A stretch of 40,755 bases of DNA from Alphaproteobacteria bacterium BRH_c36. Its GTDB lineage: Bacteria; Pseudomonadota; Alphaproteobacteria; Rhizobiales; Hyphomicrobiaceae. Shown here piece by piece: positions 7,220 to 15,488 of the stretch (the first letter of the stretch is position 1; the number at the start of each line of letters is the position of its first letter). Position numbers and translations under genes: made by a program. Location of the stretch: the NCBI GenBank assembly GCA_001516065.1, contig LOEV01000058.1, positions 1 through 40,755 on the forward strand, in the 5' to 3' direction. The notes under the pieces were generated by a model. That model ran no database searches, had not been told where the DNA came from, and was given only the letters and a program-made list of their open reading frames with translations.

Positions 7220-8344
7220 ATGGAGCGCATCTGCCTCGACTACAACGCCAGCACGCCGGTCGCGCCCGAGGTCGTCGCGGCAATGCGCCCGTTTCTCGAT
7301 GGAGCCTATGGCAATCCCTCGAGCGGACACTGGGCCGGCACGCCCGCACGGGAAGCCGTGGAGCAGGCGCGTAGCCAGGTCGCGGATTTCTTGGGTTGCT
7401 CCAGCGAGGAGGTGGTGTTCACCAGCGGCGGCAGCGAGGCCAACAACCATGCGCTGAAGGGCGTGGCCTTTGCACTGAAGGACAAAGGCAATCATATCGT
7501 CACGTCGGCCATCGAACATCCAGCGATCCTCAAGCCTTGCGAGCATCTGGCAAAGCATGGGCTAGAAATCACCTCCGTACCGGTCGATAGGTACGGTCAG
7601 GTCGATCCGGAAGACATTCGTCGCGCCATCACGCCACGAACGATCCTCGTCAGCATCATGCACGCAAATAACGAGGTCGGCACAGTCCAGCCGATCGCGG
7701 ACATCAGCCGCATCACGCGCGAGCACGGAATCCTGCTGCACACCGATGCAGCTCAATCAGTCGGCAAGATCCCGACACGGGTCGACGATCTCGGCGTCGA
7801 CCTGCTGTCGATCGCCGGGCACAAGCTCTATGCACCCAAAGGTGTCGGCGCTCTGTATATCCGCCGTGGCACACAGATCGAGCCGTTGATCCACGGCGCC
7901 GGTCACGAGGGTGGCCGCCGTGCGGGTACGGAAAGTGCATTGTTGGCAACCGCACTCGGAGCGGCGGCCGAGCTTGCCGCCGATCTCGAACCAATGACGC
8001 GCATCCGGGAACTACGCGATGACTTCTGGCAGCAGCTCAAGGCCGCTCTGGGGGATCGCGTCGTCCTCAATGGCCATCCAACATACCGTCTACCCAACAC
8101 ACTCAACGTCTCCTTCGTTGGACAAGTCGGGGCCGACATCCTCGCTGCGCTCGAAGGCGTTGCCGCATCGACCGGCTCGGCGTGTCACAGCGGCCAGATT
8201 GAACTATCGCCAGTGTTGCGCGCGATGGGTGTTGCGCCAGAGGTCGGCATGGGCGCCATTCGTTTCAGTCTCGGCCGGGGGACGACGACCAGCGATATCC
8301 AATCGGTAGCGGCTGCAATTCGGCAGCGTTTGTGCCCCAAGTGA
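7220..8344 (+). CDS. Cysteine desulfurase, NifS/IscS family
   Basis: 374 residues, PLP class V aminotransferase fold. Visible landmarks are LDYNASTPVAP, TSGGSEANNHAL, His100 in AIEHPAIL, HANNEVGTVQP, the PLP lysine K202 in SIAGHKLYAPKG and the catalytic Cys322 in STGSACHSG. It splits cysteine to alanine and passes the sulfur to partners as persulfide. No IscU, IscA or other Fe-S scaffold lies nearby, so it more likely feeds the sulfur carriers and methyltransferases of this cluster than Fe-S assembly. It ends the tightly packed part of the operon. Confidence 0.9.
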   Translation: MERICLDYNASTPVAPEVVAAMRPFLDGAYGNPSSGHWAGTPAREAVEQARSQVADFLGCSSEEVVFTSGGSEANNHALKGVAFALKDKGNHIVTSAIEHPAILKPCEHLAKHGLEITSVPVDRYGQVDPEDIRRAITPRTILVSIMHANNEVGTVQPIADISRITREHGILLHTDAAQSVGKIPTRVDDLGVDLLSIAGHKLYAPKGVGALYIRRGTQIEPLIHGAGHEGGRRAGTESALLATALGAAAELAADLEPMTRIRELRDDFWQQLKAALGDRVVLNGHPTYRLPNTLNVSFVGQVGADILAALEGVAASTGSACHSGQIELSPVLRAMGVAPEVGMGAIRFSLGRGTTTSDIQSVAAAIRQRLCPK

Positions 8345-8492
8345 CCATGGTGACATGGAGGTTGCATCAAACATCCGTTATCGGCAGGTGCCTTGATTGC
8401 CATTGGCGACGCTTTCTGGACAAGTGAGGCCAATGGCAATCGCCTGACCGAATGTGACCGATTGCTGAAGCGGTTCTGGAGAAATTGATCAA

Positions 8493-8864
8493 ATGCAGTC
8501 AGTGGACAAAGCTGGTTGGAGCCGTTGGCTGCCGGGGGTAGCGACAGTGCTGTCGATGGCAGCTTGCTATGGAACCCTCGCGTTGATCGCCCTTCTTGGG
8601 TCAATGGGTATCGTTATCGTTGTCAACGACACCATCTGGGCTGGAGCCATCGTCGCATTCGCTCTGCTGGCGGTCATTGGAATCGCCATCGGTCTGCGTG
8701 TCCATGGCAAGCCATGGCCACTGTTGCTCGGTGCGTCAGCCGCCGGCATCGTGACCTACACCATGTTCATCAACTACGACCGCTCGGTTGAACTCGCGGG
8801 ATTTGCGCTACTCTGTGCAGCCGTTGCCTGGGACTGGTTGCTGCGTCGACGCGGCAAGGCCTGA
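8493..8864 (+). CDS. Small four-helix membrane protein, MerC/MerT-like
   Basis: 123 residues with four predicted membrane helices. The layout (helix 1 with a Cys in MAACYGTLAL, paired later helices, a basic C-terminus DWLLRRRGKA) recalls MerC/MerT-type mercury transporters, but the paired Cys motif of those proteins is not present, since only single Cys residues appear. The family call is therefore weak. It follows the desulfurase after 148 bp and precedes two methyltransferases, so transport of a thiol-reactive element or its product is conceivable. Confidence 0.5.
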   Translation: MQSVDKAGWSRWLPGVATVLSMAACYGTLALIALLGSMGIVIVVNDTIWAGAIVAFALLAVIGIAIGLRVHGKPWPLLLGASAAGIVTYTMFINYDRSVELAGFALLCAAVAWDWLLRRRGKA

Positions 8865-9000
8865 TGGGGGGCAATCAAGAATGTACCGCTCTCGCAGAAA
8901 GTTGAACGCTTACTTTAGCTTGAGAGCTTCGCGCTCACGGGAAGCCGTCCTAACGTAAAACACTCAATCAACAATAGAACAGTGAACCTGGGAGGTTACG

Positions 9001-9810
9001 ATGTCTGGTTCGATAGCGCCGCACAATGAAAAGTCTGCATCTGTATGGGATTCCGGTGGCGCGAGCTACGATGCCATCAGTCGCGGTATCGCGGATTCGA
9101 TTGAACATTGCGTTCTCCGTCTCAATCCGCAACCCGGTGAGAAAATTCTCGATCTCGCCACTGGCACGGGTTGGACATCGCGCGTCGTCGCCGGCCGCGG
9201 CGCCATGGTCACCGGTGTCGACATCGGACCTCACCTCGTCGAGGCTGCAGCCGAGAAAGCAAAAGGCGAAGGTTTAGACATCGCCTACGAAATCGGCGAT
9301 GCGGAGGCGCTCCCCTTCGACGACGGCGAATTCGATGCCGTCATCTCGACTTGCGGCATCATGTTCGCCAGCCGGCCCGAAGCTGCTGCCTCTGAGCTTG
9401 CCCGCGTTTGCCGAAAAGGCGGGCGAATCGGACTGACGACCTGGCTGCCGGACAGCAATCTGTTCAAGATGTTTTTGGTCATGAAGCCTTATATGCCACC
9501 ACCCCCGGACCCGGCACCGCCGTCACCGTTCGAGTGGGGGAAGACTGAGAGGATTTCCGAACTTCTCGGCTCCTCTTTCGACCTGAAATTCGAGAAGGGA
9601 GTTTCCTATTATCGAGAGCCCGATGGCGAAGCGGCCTGGCGGACATTCTCGACCGGGTACGGCCCGACGAAAACGCTGGCGGCGAATCTAGATGACTCCC
9701 GCCGCGCCGATCTACGCCGGGACTTCACCGCGTTTCACGATGGCTTTCGCACCGATTTGGGAATTTGCGTTCCGCGCGAGTATTGGGTGACGGTCGGTGT
9801 TCGCCGATAG
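9001..9810 (+). CDS. Class I SAM-dependent methyltransferase
   Basis: 269 residues with a Rossmann methyltransferase fold: motif I LDLATGTGWTSR near residue 50, an acidic residue after motif II (TGVDIGPHLVEAA), GDAEALPFDDGEFDAV, and a post-motif region ARVCRKGGRIGLTTW. It belongs to the UbiE/Methyltransf_11 type. GGGAGG lies upstream of ATG 9001. The Cys pattern of ArsM arsenite methyltransferases is not obvious. The substrate is unknown; the sulfur context makes a thiol or chalcogen acceptor possible. Confidence 0.8.
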   Translation: MSGSIAPHNEKSASVWDSGGASYDAISRGIADSIEHCVLRLNPQPGEKILDLATGTGWTSRVVAGRGAMVTGVDIGPHLVEAAAEKAKGEGLDIAYEIGDAEALPFDDGEFDAVISTCGIMFASRPEAAASELARVCRKGGRIGLTTWLPDSNLFKMFLVMKPYMPPPPDPAPPSPFEWGKTERISELLGSSFDLKFEKGVSYYREPDGEAAWRTFSTGYGPTKTLAANLDDSRRADLRRDFTAFHDGFRTDLGICVPREYWVTVGVRR

Positions 9811-9863
9811 TGTTGTCCTATCAGGGAGCGGCCCGGCCTGTTTGGGCAGCTGAAGCTTGAAAG

Positions 9864-10571
9864 ATGCAAGAGGACTTCCCCTCCGATTTTTATGGGCTTC
9901 CCGACGCCTATCGGGCTTGGCGCCACAGCGAGCTGGGCCGCCTTACCGACCGCATTGAGGAAGACCTCGTCGTCGGGTTGGTCGGCCCGGTCCGCGGCGC
10001 GAAGGTGCTCGACGTCGGTTGCGGCGATGCTGTCCTGTCCGTTAGGCTTGCCGCAGCAGGTGCCGAGGTCACCGGCGTCGATACCGATCCGCGAATGCTC
10101 ACTGCGGCTCGCAAACGTGCCGACAACGCCGGGGAGGCAGTCACATTCGTAAAGGGGAACATCTTCTCGCTGCCCTTTCCAGACAGTTCATTCGACACGG
10201 TCGTAGCCGTCGCGGTTCTGTGCTTCGTCGAGGACATCGAGCGCGCGGTGCAGGAAATGGCGCGTGTGCTGCGCCCCGGCGGGCGGTTGGTGTTGGGAGA
10301 GCTGGGGCGATGTTCGCTCTGGGCCGCCAAGCGTCGCGTGGCGGGTTGGTTTGGCTCGAAAACATGGCGCAAGGCCATCTTCCGGACGGCAAGTGAGCTG
10401 AGGCAACGCGCAACGGCTGCGGGCCTTGATCTGTCAGAGGTGCGCGGCGCGGTCTACTACCCGCCATGCGCCTTTTGTGCCCGCTGGCTGGTCCCGCTCG
10501 ATCATCGCCTCGCGACCGTGACGACCATCGGTGCCGCCTTCATCGCTATCGCTGCGGATAAACCGAAGTAG
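9864..10571 (+). CDS. Second class I SAM-dependent methyltransferase
   Basis: 235 residues. Motif I reads VLDVGCGDAVLSVRLA, motif II GVDTDPRML, and the acceptor region LPFPDSSFDTVVAV is followed by ARVLRPGGRLVLGELG. The C-terminal part has the unusual PPCAFCARW with two Cys residues, which could bind a thiophilic substrate or metal. It lies 53 bases after the first methyltransferase and 22 before the nucleoside phosphorylase, so co-transcription is likely. It is only distantly similar to the first enzyme and is not a simple duplicate. Confidence 0.8.
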   Translation: MQEDFPSDFYGLPDAYRAWRHSELGRLTDRIEEDLVVGLVGPVRGAKVLDVGCGDAVLSVRLAAAGAEVTGVDTDPRMLTAARKRADNAGEAVTFVKGNIFSLPFPDSSFDTVVAVAVLCFVEDIERAVQEMARVLRPGGRLVLGELGRCSLWAAKRRVAGWFGSKTWRKAIFRTASELRQRATAAGLDLSEVRGAVYYPPCAFCARWLVPLDHRLATVTTIGAAFIAIAADKPK

Positions 10572-10593
10572 TCGTTTTTTTTATGAGATCAGT

Positions 10594-11391
10594 ATGAAGC
10601 GCATCGTCCCACCCCTGCTCGCCAACAAGCATTTTGACGAAGTTTCAGCCTTCGTGCCAGAGAACCTCTTGCGCGAGGCGCGGCGCCAGAAGGGTCTGCG
10701 GGCTGGACGCGTGCCTGATGTCTGTGTGCTTGATCCTGACGGCGACATCATCAGGCAAGCTCAGGCGAATGGCCAAGCCGCGCGGGATGCCGACTGGGCC
10801 TGCTACCATACCGAACTGTACCGCCTGACTCATGAGGGTATCGCGTTGGGGATCGTGCCATGTGCAGTGGGGGCTTCGTTTGCGGTGCTCGTGGCCGAAC
10901 AGCTCTTCGCGTCGGGCTGCCGGCTCCTTCTCAGCGTAACCTCGTCAGGCCAACTTGCAGAACGCGGATCGCCTCCCTATTTCGTCCTGATCGAGAAGGC
11001 GCTGCGCGACGAAGGGACGAGCTACCACTATCTGCCACCCTCCGAGTTCAGTTCGGCCTCGCCTCGGTTGATCGATGCCTTGGCGGGTGCGTTCGACGGA
11101 CTGCAAGTTTCTGTCGAACGCGGTGCCACCTGGACGACGGACGCGCCCTACCGGGAAACGCCAACCGCCATCTCCGCGATGAAGGCCAAGGGGCTGTTGG
11201 CCGTCGAGATGGAGGCCGCGGCCCTTTACGCTTTCGCCAAGGCCCGCAGCAAGCCTGTGATCTGCTTTGCGCACGTGACGAACCAGATGGCGAGATCCGA
11301 AGGCGACTTCGAGAAGGGAGAGGCGAACGGCGCCGTCGATGCGCTGGCAGTCATAACGACAGCGGCCCGTGCTTGGTGCCGACTTCGGTGA
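10594..11391 (+). CDS. Nucleoside phosphorylase family protein
   Basis: 265 residues of the PNP/UDP phosphorylase-like fold. The landmarks are GIVPCAVGASFAVLVAEQL, LLLSVTSSGQL and the family signature VEMEAAALYAFA near the C-terminal third, where the Glu binds the ribose in this family. The family cleaves nucleosides, including methylthioadenosine and S-adenosylhomocysteine in some members. Following two methyltransferases, recycling of a SAM-derived nucleoside is an attractive but unproven role. The ribosome binding site is weak. It ends the module. Confidence 0.75.
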   Translation: MKRIVPPLLANKHFDEVSAFVPENLLREARRQKGLRAGRVPDVCVLDPDGDIIRQAQANGQAARDADWACYHTELYRLTHEGIALGIVPCAVGASFAVLVAEQLFASGCRLLLSVTSSGQLAERGSPPYFVLIEKALRDEGTSYHYLPPSEFSSASPRLIDALAGAFDGLQVSVERGATWTTDAPYRETPTAISAMKAKGLLAVEMEAAALYAFAKARSKPVICFAHVTNQMARSEGDFEKGEANGAVDALAVITTAARAWCRLR

Positions 11392-11778
11392 CAGGTGTCC
11401 GCTTTCCGTACTGCCCTCGATGACTGCAAGGGGTCATTCGCGTCGTTCGCTGATCTTCCGCTTCCAGGCTAGAGCGAACATTTCAGGCCGACAACGACAA
11501 AATCTAGTCACGACCGCGCGAGTCTAAGAAACCTTCCTTTTGTAGACACGAACATTCGATCTGCCGGCAAAGGTCGGCTGCTCGGATGCTCTCTCGTCGA
11601 GCAGAGCTTATCGCGTCGAATCGTTGGTCGATCAGCTCAACGAGAATGAGCGTCAGCGTCAGGGAGTGGTTTGTCACCGGTCGATTTTGAACCAGTCTAG
11701 CACACGTGAAAAAAGCCCCAGAAATTGCGGGTCGAGCATCCACAATTTTGATACACCGTTTAAAAACCAAGTAAAACT
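11392..11778. other. Gene-free stretch with recombination-site-like repeat
   Basis: I see no supported gene in these 387 bases. They contain the second copy of the 27-bp repeat (11678-11704). A minus-strand frame of 88 codons (11504-11770) has no recognisable motif and no good ribosome binding site, so I treat it as noise. The right side leads directly into the small RHH-like gene and the recombinase pseudogene, consistent with a resolution site upstream of a resolvase. Confidence 0.5.
11678..11704 (+). repeat. 27-bp direct repeat, copy 2 (partner at 604-630)
   Basis: Identical to copy 1 at 25 of 27 positions, including the core GAACCAGTCTAGCACA, in direct orientation. It lies about 250 bases upstream of a dead serine recombinase. 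It may be a resolution or attachment site. Confidence 0.6.
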
Positions 11779-11949
11779 TTGAAAATCACCATCGATCTCC
11801 CACAACTTACATACGAGTATGTCGCTGGCCTCGTGGCGCGCGGCGACTTCCCTTCTGTCGAAGAGGCCGTTGATTCCTGCTTCACAGCCAAACTGGCAGA
11901 GATCTATGAGGCTGACTTTGCAGCCGGCCGATTGCCTGAAATTGAGTAA
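11779..11949 (+). CDS. Small RHH antitoxin-like protein, 56 aa (TTG start)
   Basis: TTG at 11779 opens a 56-residue frame: a short beta-like start (MKITIDLPQ), then YEYVAGLVARGDFPSVEEAV and a helical end. The spacing resembles ribbon-helix-helix ParD-type antitoxins, in which a strand is followed by a helix and a FPSxEEAV segment. No ATG is present and no toxin gene follows. It ends four bases before the recombinase pseudogene and may have been its partner. Weakly supported because of the start codon. Confidence 0.45.
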   Translation: MKITIDLPQLTYEYVAGLVARGDFPSVEEAVDSCFTAKLAEIYEADFAAGRLPEIE

Positions 11950-11952
11950 GCA

Positions 11953-12553
11953 ATGAGGAAACCCACTAAAACCCGAGTCGCGAACTACGCTCGCGTCTCT
12001 ACAACAAACAAAGGCCAAGACCCAGAGAACCAACTCCGCCAGCTCCGCGCCTGCTACAAGTTTCAGGGCTAGATGATCGCCGGCTAATACGTTGATAAGG
12101 AAAGCGGCCGCAAGGGCGCGATCGATCGCACTCGATTCCGCGCGCTCTTTAATGACGCCGCCCAGGGACAGTCCGGCGTGGTGGTAGTGTGGGCGATCGA
12201 TCGCCAGACGCGTGAGCGCCTGGCGTACATCGTCCACTATTTCAGGAAGCTCGACACCTACGGCGTCAGCTTCCATTCCTAGGGCGAGCCGATGCTTTCA
12301 ACGCGCGACGATGGTGCGTGACATTTTGATTGGCGTCTTCTCGGCGCTCGCCAAAGTCGAAGCGGTGAAACTATCCGATCGTACCAAGGCCGGACTGGCA
12401 CGGGCGAAGAAGTAAGGCCGGGTGGGTGGCCGACCGCGTGTCGCAGTCTCTATGACTGACGCCATCAAGATCCGCCGGCTCAAGAAGGACGGGTTGAGTG
12501 AACGTAAGATTGTGGAGGATATCAACCGGCGGCGCGCGAAGGACGCAAAGTGA
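11953..12553 (+). pseudogene. Serine recombinase (resolvase) pseudogene
   Basis: Starts MRKPTKTRVANYARVSTTNK, with the catalytic Ser in YARVST, then hits TAG at 12070. It continues YVDKESGRKGAIDRTRFRAL and VVVVWAIDRQTRERLAYIV, hits another TAG, changes frame near 12310, reads VRDILIGVFSALAKVEAVK and RTKAGLARAKK, hits TAA at 12413, and ends with an HTH-like tail (GRVGGRPRV...) at TGA 12551. There are at least four in-frame stops and one frameshift. It is of the Tn3-resolvase/invertase type. The final TGA coincides with the start of an IS3-like end. Confidence 0.85.
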
Positions 12554-12660
12554 CCCGCTCCCCAAAAGCTGGACCGTTTGAGGCTGGAATTTTCCACTTA
12601 TGCTCGATGGGCTCGTGGGGAGGAAGAAGCGGTGAAGCAGTCGCAGTTTTCTAAGCGTCT
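12551..12660 (+). mobile_element. IS3-family left-end remnant
   Basis: TGACCCGCTCCCCAAAAGCT resembles an IS3-type left terminus. About 80 bases later a GTG at 12632 begins a frame VKQSQFS that resembles the start of IS3 orfA proteins (MKRSQFSEEQ-like); similarity stops after a few codons. No transposase body or right end follows, so this is a fragment left by a deletion next to the beta-propeller gene. Confidence 0.45.
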
Positions 12661-12677
12661 TTGCATAAAGCAGGTGC

Positions 12678-13757
12678 TCAGTTCCCTATTACGTGCACCA
12701 TCTGGTGCCCTTTGCCGCCGATTGCGATTTCGCCAACAACCTTCAACGACGCCTGATCGAGGACCCATGCCATTGGCTTGTCTGCACTCGATATGTAGAT
12801 TTTTCCCGTTCCCCGGATGTTGGCGAGGTGATAGGGAGTGGGGCCTAATTTTACGGTTCTCATTTTGCCGCTCTCCAAGTCAATTGATGCGATTTTGTCG
12901 TCGCCAAGTGACGCTACGAACAGGGTCTTCTCATCGTCGGACAGGTCAATGCCATGAAGGGTTGAGCCGACACTGAACGTACTCGAGACCTTGCCCAGTT
13001 TAATATCCACAGCTGAGACGGTGCCATCGTCGATATTGTTTACGAACAACCGTTTGCCGTCCCGAGAAAGAACAAGGTGCTCCGGGCTACCGCCGACAAG
13101 AACGTTACGCAGCACAATCGTTTTCGCGACATCGACATCGCTAACAGTGTTGTTTCCGGCGTTGGAAACGTAGACATTCTTGCCATCCGGGCTGAAGACT
13201 GCGTAATTCGGCAGCGGGCCAGTAGGAATAGTCGCTGTTACGTCATAGGTCATAAGATCGACCAGACTGACGGCATCCTGCGTCGGATGGGTCACGATGG
13301 CATAACGGCCTTGCGGACCGACAGCGACATGATGAACAGCGCCTGGCACATCGATTCGTTGGATGAGCGCCCGATCTTTGAGACGGATGACCGACAAAGA
13401 ACTAGTTACCATGGATTTGCTGGCAGACTTGTTGGACGTTTTTGCGTGATGAGCCGTGTGTTCATCAGCCGATACTGCAGCTGGTTTGGTGGGGGCCGGC
13501 GCGCCAACGGGACGCTCATCATTGCGGCCGGCAATCAGGTAAAGGCCGTCGGGCGTCCCGGCGAGACCATGAACGTTCGGAATGCCAGTTATCTTGCCCA
13601 AAACGGAATTTGTCGCGGCATCGACGATGGCGATTGAGTTATCACCGCCAAGAGGGATGTAGACGTTGCCGGCGGGCGACGCCATTGTCGGTGACGCAGC
13701 GTAGACTGCCGACATAAAAAATATTGACAGAGTGGTGCGACCGTTTAGGAGTTTCAT
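12678..13757 (-). CDS. Secreted YVTN-type beta-propeller protein
   Basis: 359 residues with a signal peptide (about 1-26, ending ASPTMASPA) and six to seven repeats of the YVTN/Lactonase blade, for example AVFSPDGKNVYVSNAGNNTV and LVLSRDGKRLFVNNIDDGTV. A His- and Ser-rich insert (EHTAHHAKTSNKSASKS) interrupts the second blade. Such propellers act in the periplasm or outside the cell as binding scaffolds, and some are linked to metals. The start at 13757 has AAGGAAC upstream; a longer frame to 13793 lacks a signal peptide. Its own role is unknown. Confidence 0.8.
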   Translation of the reverse strand: MKLLNGRTTLSIFFMSAVYAASPTMASPAGNVYIPLGGDNSIAIVDAATNSVLGKITGIPNVHGLAGTPDGLYLIAGRNDERPVGAPAPTKPAAVSADEHTAHHAKTSNKSASKSMVTSSLSVIRLKDRALIQRIDVPGAVHHVAVGPQGRYAIVTHPTQDAVSLVDLMTYDVTATIPTGPLPNYAVFSPDGKNVYVSNAGNNTVSDVDVAKTIVLRNVLVGGSPEHLVLSRDGKRLFVNNIDDGTVSAVDIKLGKVSSTFSVGSTLHGIDLSDDEKTLFVASLGDDKIASIDLESGKMRTVKLGPTPYHLANIRGTGKIYISSADKPMAWVLDQASLKVVGEIAIGGKGHQMVHVIGN

Positions 13758-13817
13758 TTTTCGTTCCTTTTTAGACGAGGGTTTAGATAGCAACGAACTT
13801 GGCGAAGGACATGCTGA

Positions 13818-13940
13818 CTAGATTTTAAGCGAACGAAGCCGAAGAGCATTTCCGACCACCGAATGCGAGGACAGGTGCATGGTTGCCGGAGCGAAGATCG
13901 GTGAAACCAGAATGCCAAAGACCGGATTGTTAGTCGCCGT
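13818..13940 (-). pseudogene. C-terminal remnant of a heavy-metal P-type ATPase
   Basis: The minus strand around 13818-13930 reads NPVFGILVSPIFAPATMHLS then HSVVGNALRLRSLKI and stop. This is the final membrane segment and tail of P1B-type (copper or zinc) ATPases, which end in a similar VVxNALRLR motif. No upstream ATPase sequence remains. It is a ghost of a second metal pump; the intact one is at 31904-34462. Confidence 0.6.
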
Positions 13941-13963
13941 CGTTTCAGGAGGGCTTTATTTAT

Positions 13964-14158
13964 TTACTTGCTGCAGCAGCATCCCTTTTTGGGCTTTTTA
14001 CTAGCAGACGCTTTCATGCGGGCGTCAAGACCTGCGATCGTCGCTTCATCAACTGGTTTCTCTGGCGCCTCGGTCCTTTTTATTGTTGTTTCACTGCAGC
14101 AACTCGTTTCCTTTTTGACACCACCCTTACCTTGGTTCTGAGAAACTTCACTTGACAT
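13964..14158 (-). CDS. Small Cys-rich protein, 64 aa
   Basis: Has a CC pair at residues 20-21 and a CCC run at 60-62 within a Lys-rich chain ending GCCCSK. GGAGA lies about nine bases before the ATG at 14158. The clustered Cys residues suggest a small soluble metal- or thiol-binding peptide. No family is recognised. It sits upstream of the P-type ATPase remnant, which fits a former metal-resistance locus. Confidence 0.6.
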   Translation of the reverse strand: MSSEVSQNQGKGGVKKETSCCSETTIKRTEAPEKPVDEATIAGLDARMKASASKKPKKGCCCSK

Positions 14159-14180
14159 ATTGGGTCTCCATTTATGTCGA

Positions 14181-15488
14181 CTACGCTGCTGCGATGGAAG
14201 CGGTATGGTGTGATTTCATCGAAAGCATATTTGGATTTGTGACTTCGGCTAAATAGTCGCGCGTTAACGGCACGGCGTACTGACGTTTTGCAAGCTGGAT
14301 TTGGAATACGACGTGACCGTTGTGCCGGAAGGCGAGTTCGCTTGCGACGAGATAATAGCGCCACATTCGGGAGAACCGGTCGTCATAGAGGTCCTTCACG
14401 CGGTCGAGATTTGCCTCGAATCTTGTTCTCCATGCCTTCAGGGTTTCCGCGTAGTGGAGGCGCCAGACTTCGATGTCGGTGACGTAGAGGCCCGACTGTT
14501 CGATGACGCTAAGGATTTCGGAAAGGGCAGGGCTATAGCCGCCTGGAAAGATGTACTTCTCGATCCACGGGTCAGTCACGCCAGGGCCATCGGCACGGCC
14601 GATCGTGTGGAGTAGCGCGACGCCATCATCTGCGAGGCGATTGCGAATGGTATCGAAGAACTGAGTGTATTGGGGGATGCCCACGTGTTCGAACATGCCA
14701 ACCGAAACAATACGATCGAATTGGCCTGCTACTTCGCGGTAGTCCATCAGCTCGAATTGAGCTCTTGTCTCCAGTCGCTCTTGCCGCGCACGTTGTTCGG
14801 CGACGCTGAGCTGTTCTTTCGACAGTGTAACCCCAGTAACTTTCGAGCCGTGTTCACGAGCCAAATGAAGCCCGAGACCTCCGAAACCACAGCCGATGTC
14901 GAGAACCCGGTGATCGGGTTTTAGAAGCAGCTTAGTGGCGATGAGTTCCTTCTTGTTTCTCTGGGCGGCTTCGAGCGTATCGTCGGGGTTGCGGAAATAA
15001 GCACACGAGTATTGCCGGTCTTGGTCCAGGAACAGGTCGTAAAGCTCGGAAGAAAGATCGTAATGGTGAGCAACATTGGCTTGTGCCCCTCGGCGTGTGT
15101 TGGTTTGCTTGAGGCCTCGCATATGCCGTCTAAGGAGCGATAACCCACTGGCCGGAAGTGATTCTGAGCGCTGCAAGAGGTTCTGCTGCAGTAGGGCGAG
15201 CAGACCATAGAGATCGTCGTTTTCGACAATCAGCGACCCGTCCATGTAGGCCTCGCCCAGAGCGACATAGGGGTCGGTGACCAATTTGAGCAGTACCGAC
15301 TGCTCCTTCAACGTCACGCCGGCAACCGGGGTTGACCCATCGCCATAACTTGTCGTTTGCCCGGTTGGATAGGTGACGCGGAGCCATCCAGTTTCAATAA
15401 AACGCTGCAGTTGCCAAGAGAGAAGCATTTCAACCGCCGTCCTGGAATCGGGTTCGCATCCGCTCGTCTGATTCATCAACGCGACCAT
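14181..15488 (-). CDS. cfa: Cyclopropane-fatty-acyl-phospholipid synthase
   Basis: 435 residues. After an N-terminal region it carries the Cfa/mycolic-acid-type methyltransferase domain: VAHHYDLSSELYDLFLD, CAYF, VLDIGCGFGGLGLHLA (SAM motif I), GVTLSKEQL, FDRIVSVGMFEHVG and YIFPGGYSP. The enzyme adds a methylene from SAM across lipid double bonds to form cyclopropane rings, a membrane stress response. GGAG lies upstream of the ATG at 15488. The nearest genes read away or in parallel and are unrelated. Confidence 0.9.
   Translation of the reverse strand: MVALMNQTSGCEPDSRTAVEMLLSWQLQRFIETGWLRVTYPTGQTTSYGDGSTPVAGVTLKEQSVLLKLVTDPYVALGEAYMDGSLIVENDDLYGLLALLQQNLLQRSESLPASGLSLLRRHMRGLKQTNTRRGAQANVAHHYDLSSELYDLFLDQDRQYSCAYFRNPDDTLEAAQRNKKELIATKLLLKPDHRVLDIGCGFGGLGLHLAREHGSKVTGVTLSKEQLSVAEQRARQERLETRAQFELMDYREVAGQFDRIVSVGMFEHVGIPQYTQFFDTIRNRLADDGVALLHTIGRADGPGVTDPWIEKYIFPGGYSPALSEILSVIEQSGLYVTDIEVWRLHYAETLKAWRTRFEANLDRVKDLYDDRFSRMWRYYLVASELAFRHNGHVVFQIQLAKRQYAVPLTRDYLAEVTNPNMLSMKSHHTASIAAA

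Noticed and set aside
8484-8492. TTGATCAA as a FixK box
   Set aside because: The four-base spacer between half-sites is missing, so it is not an anaerobox.
8493-8864. A definite MerC mercury transporter
   Set aside because: The paired Cys motif typical of Mer transporters is not visible, so only a weak likeness is reported.
9001-9810. ArsM-type arsenite methyltransferase
   Set aside because: It has the general methyltransferase fold but not the expected conserved Cys residues.
11504-11770. 88-codon minus-strand frame as a gene
   Set aside because: No recognisable motif, no ribosome binding site, and it lies over the direct repeat.
11953-12553. Reading the recombinase stops as recoded codons
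   Set aside because: Both TAG and TAA occur and there is also a frameshift; plain decay explains it, and other genes use normal stops.
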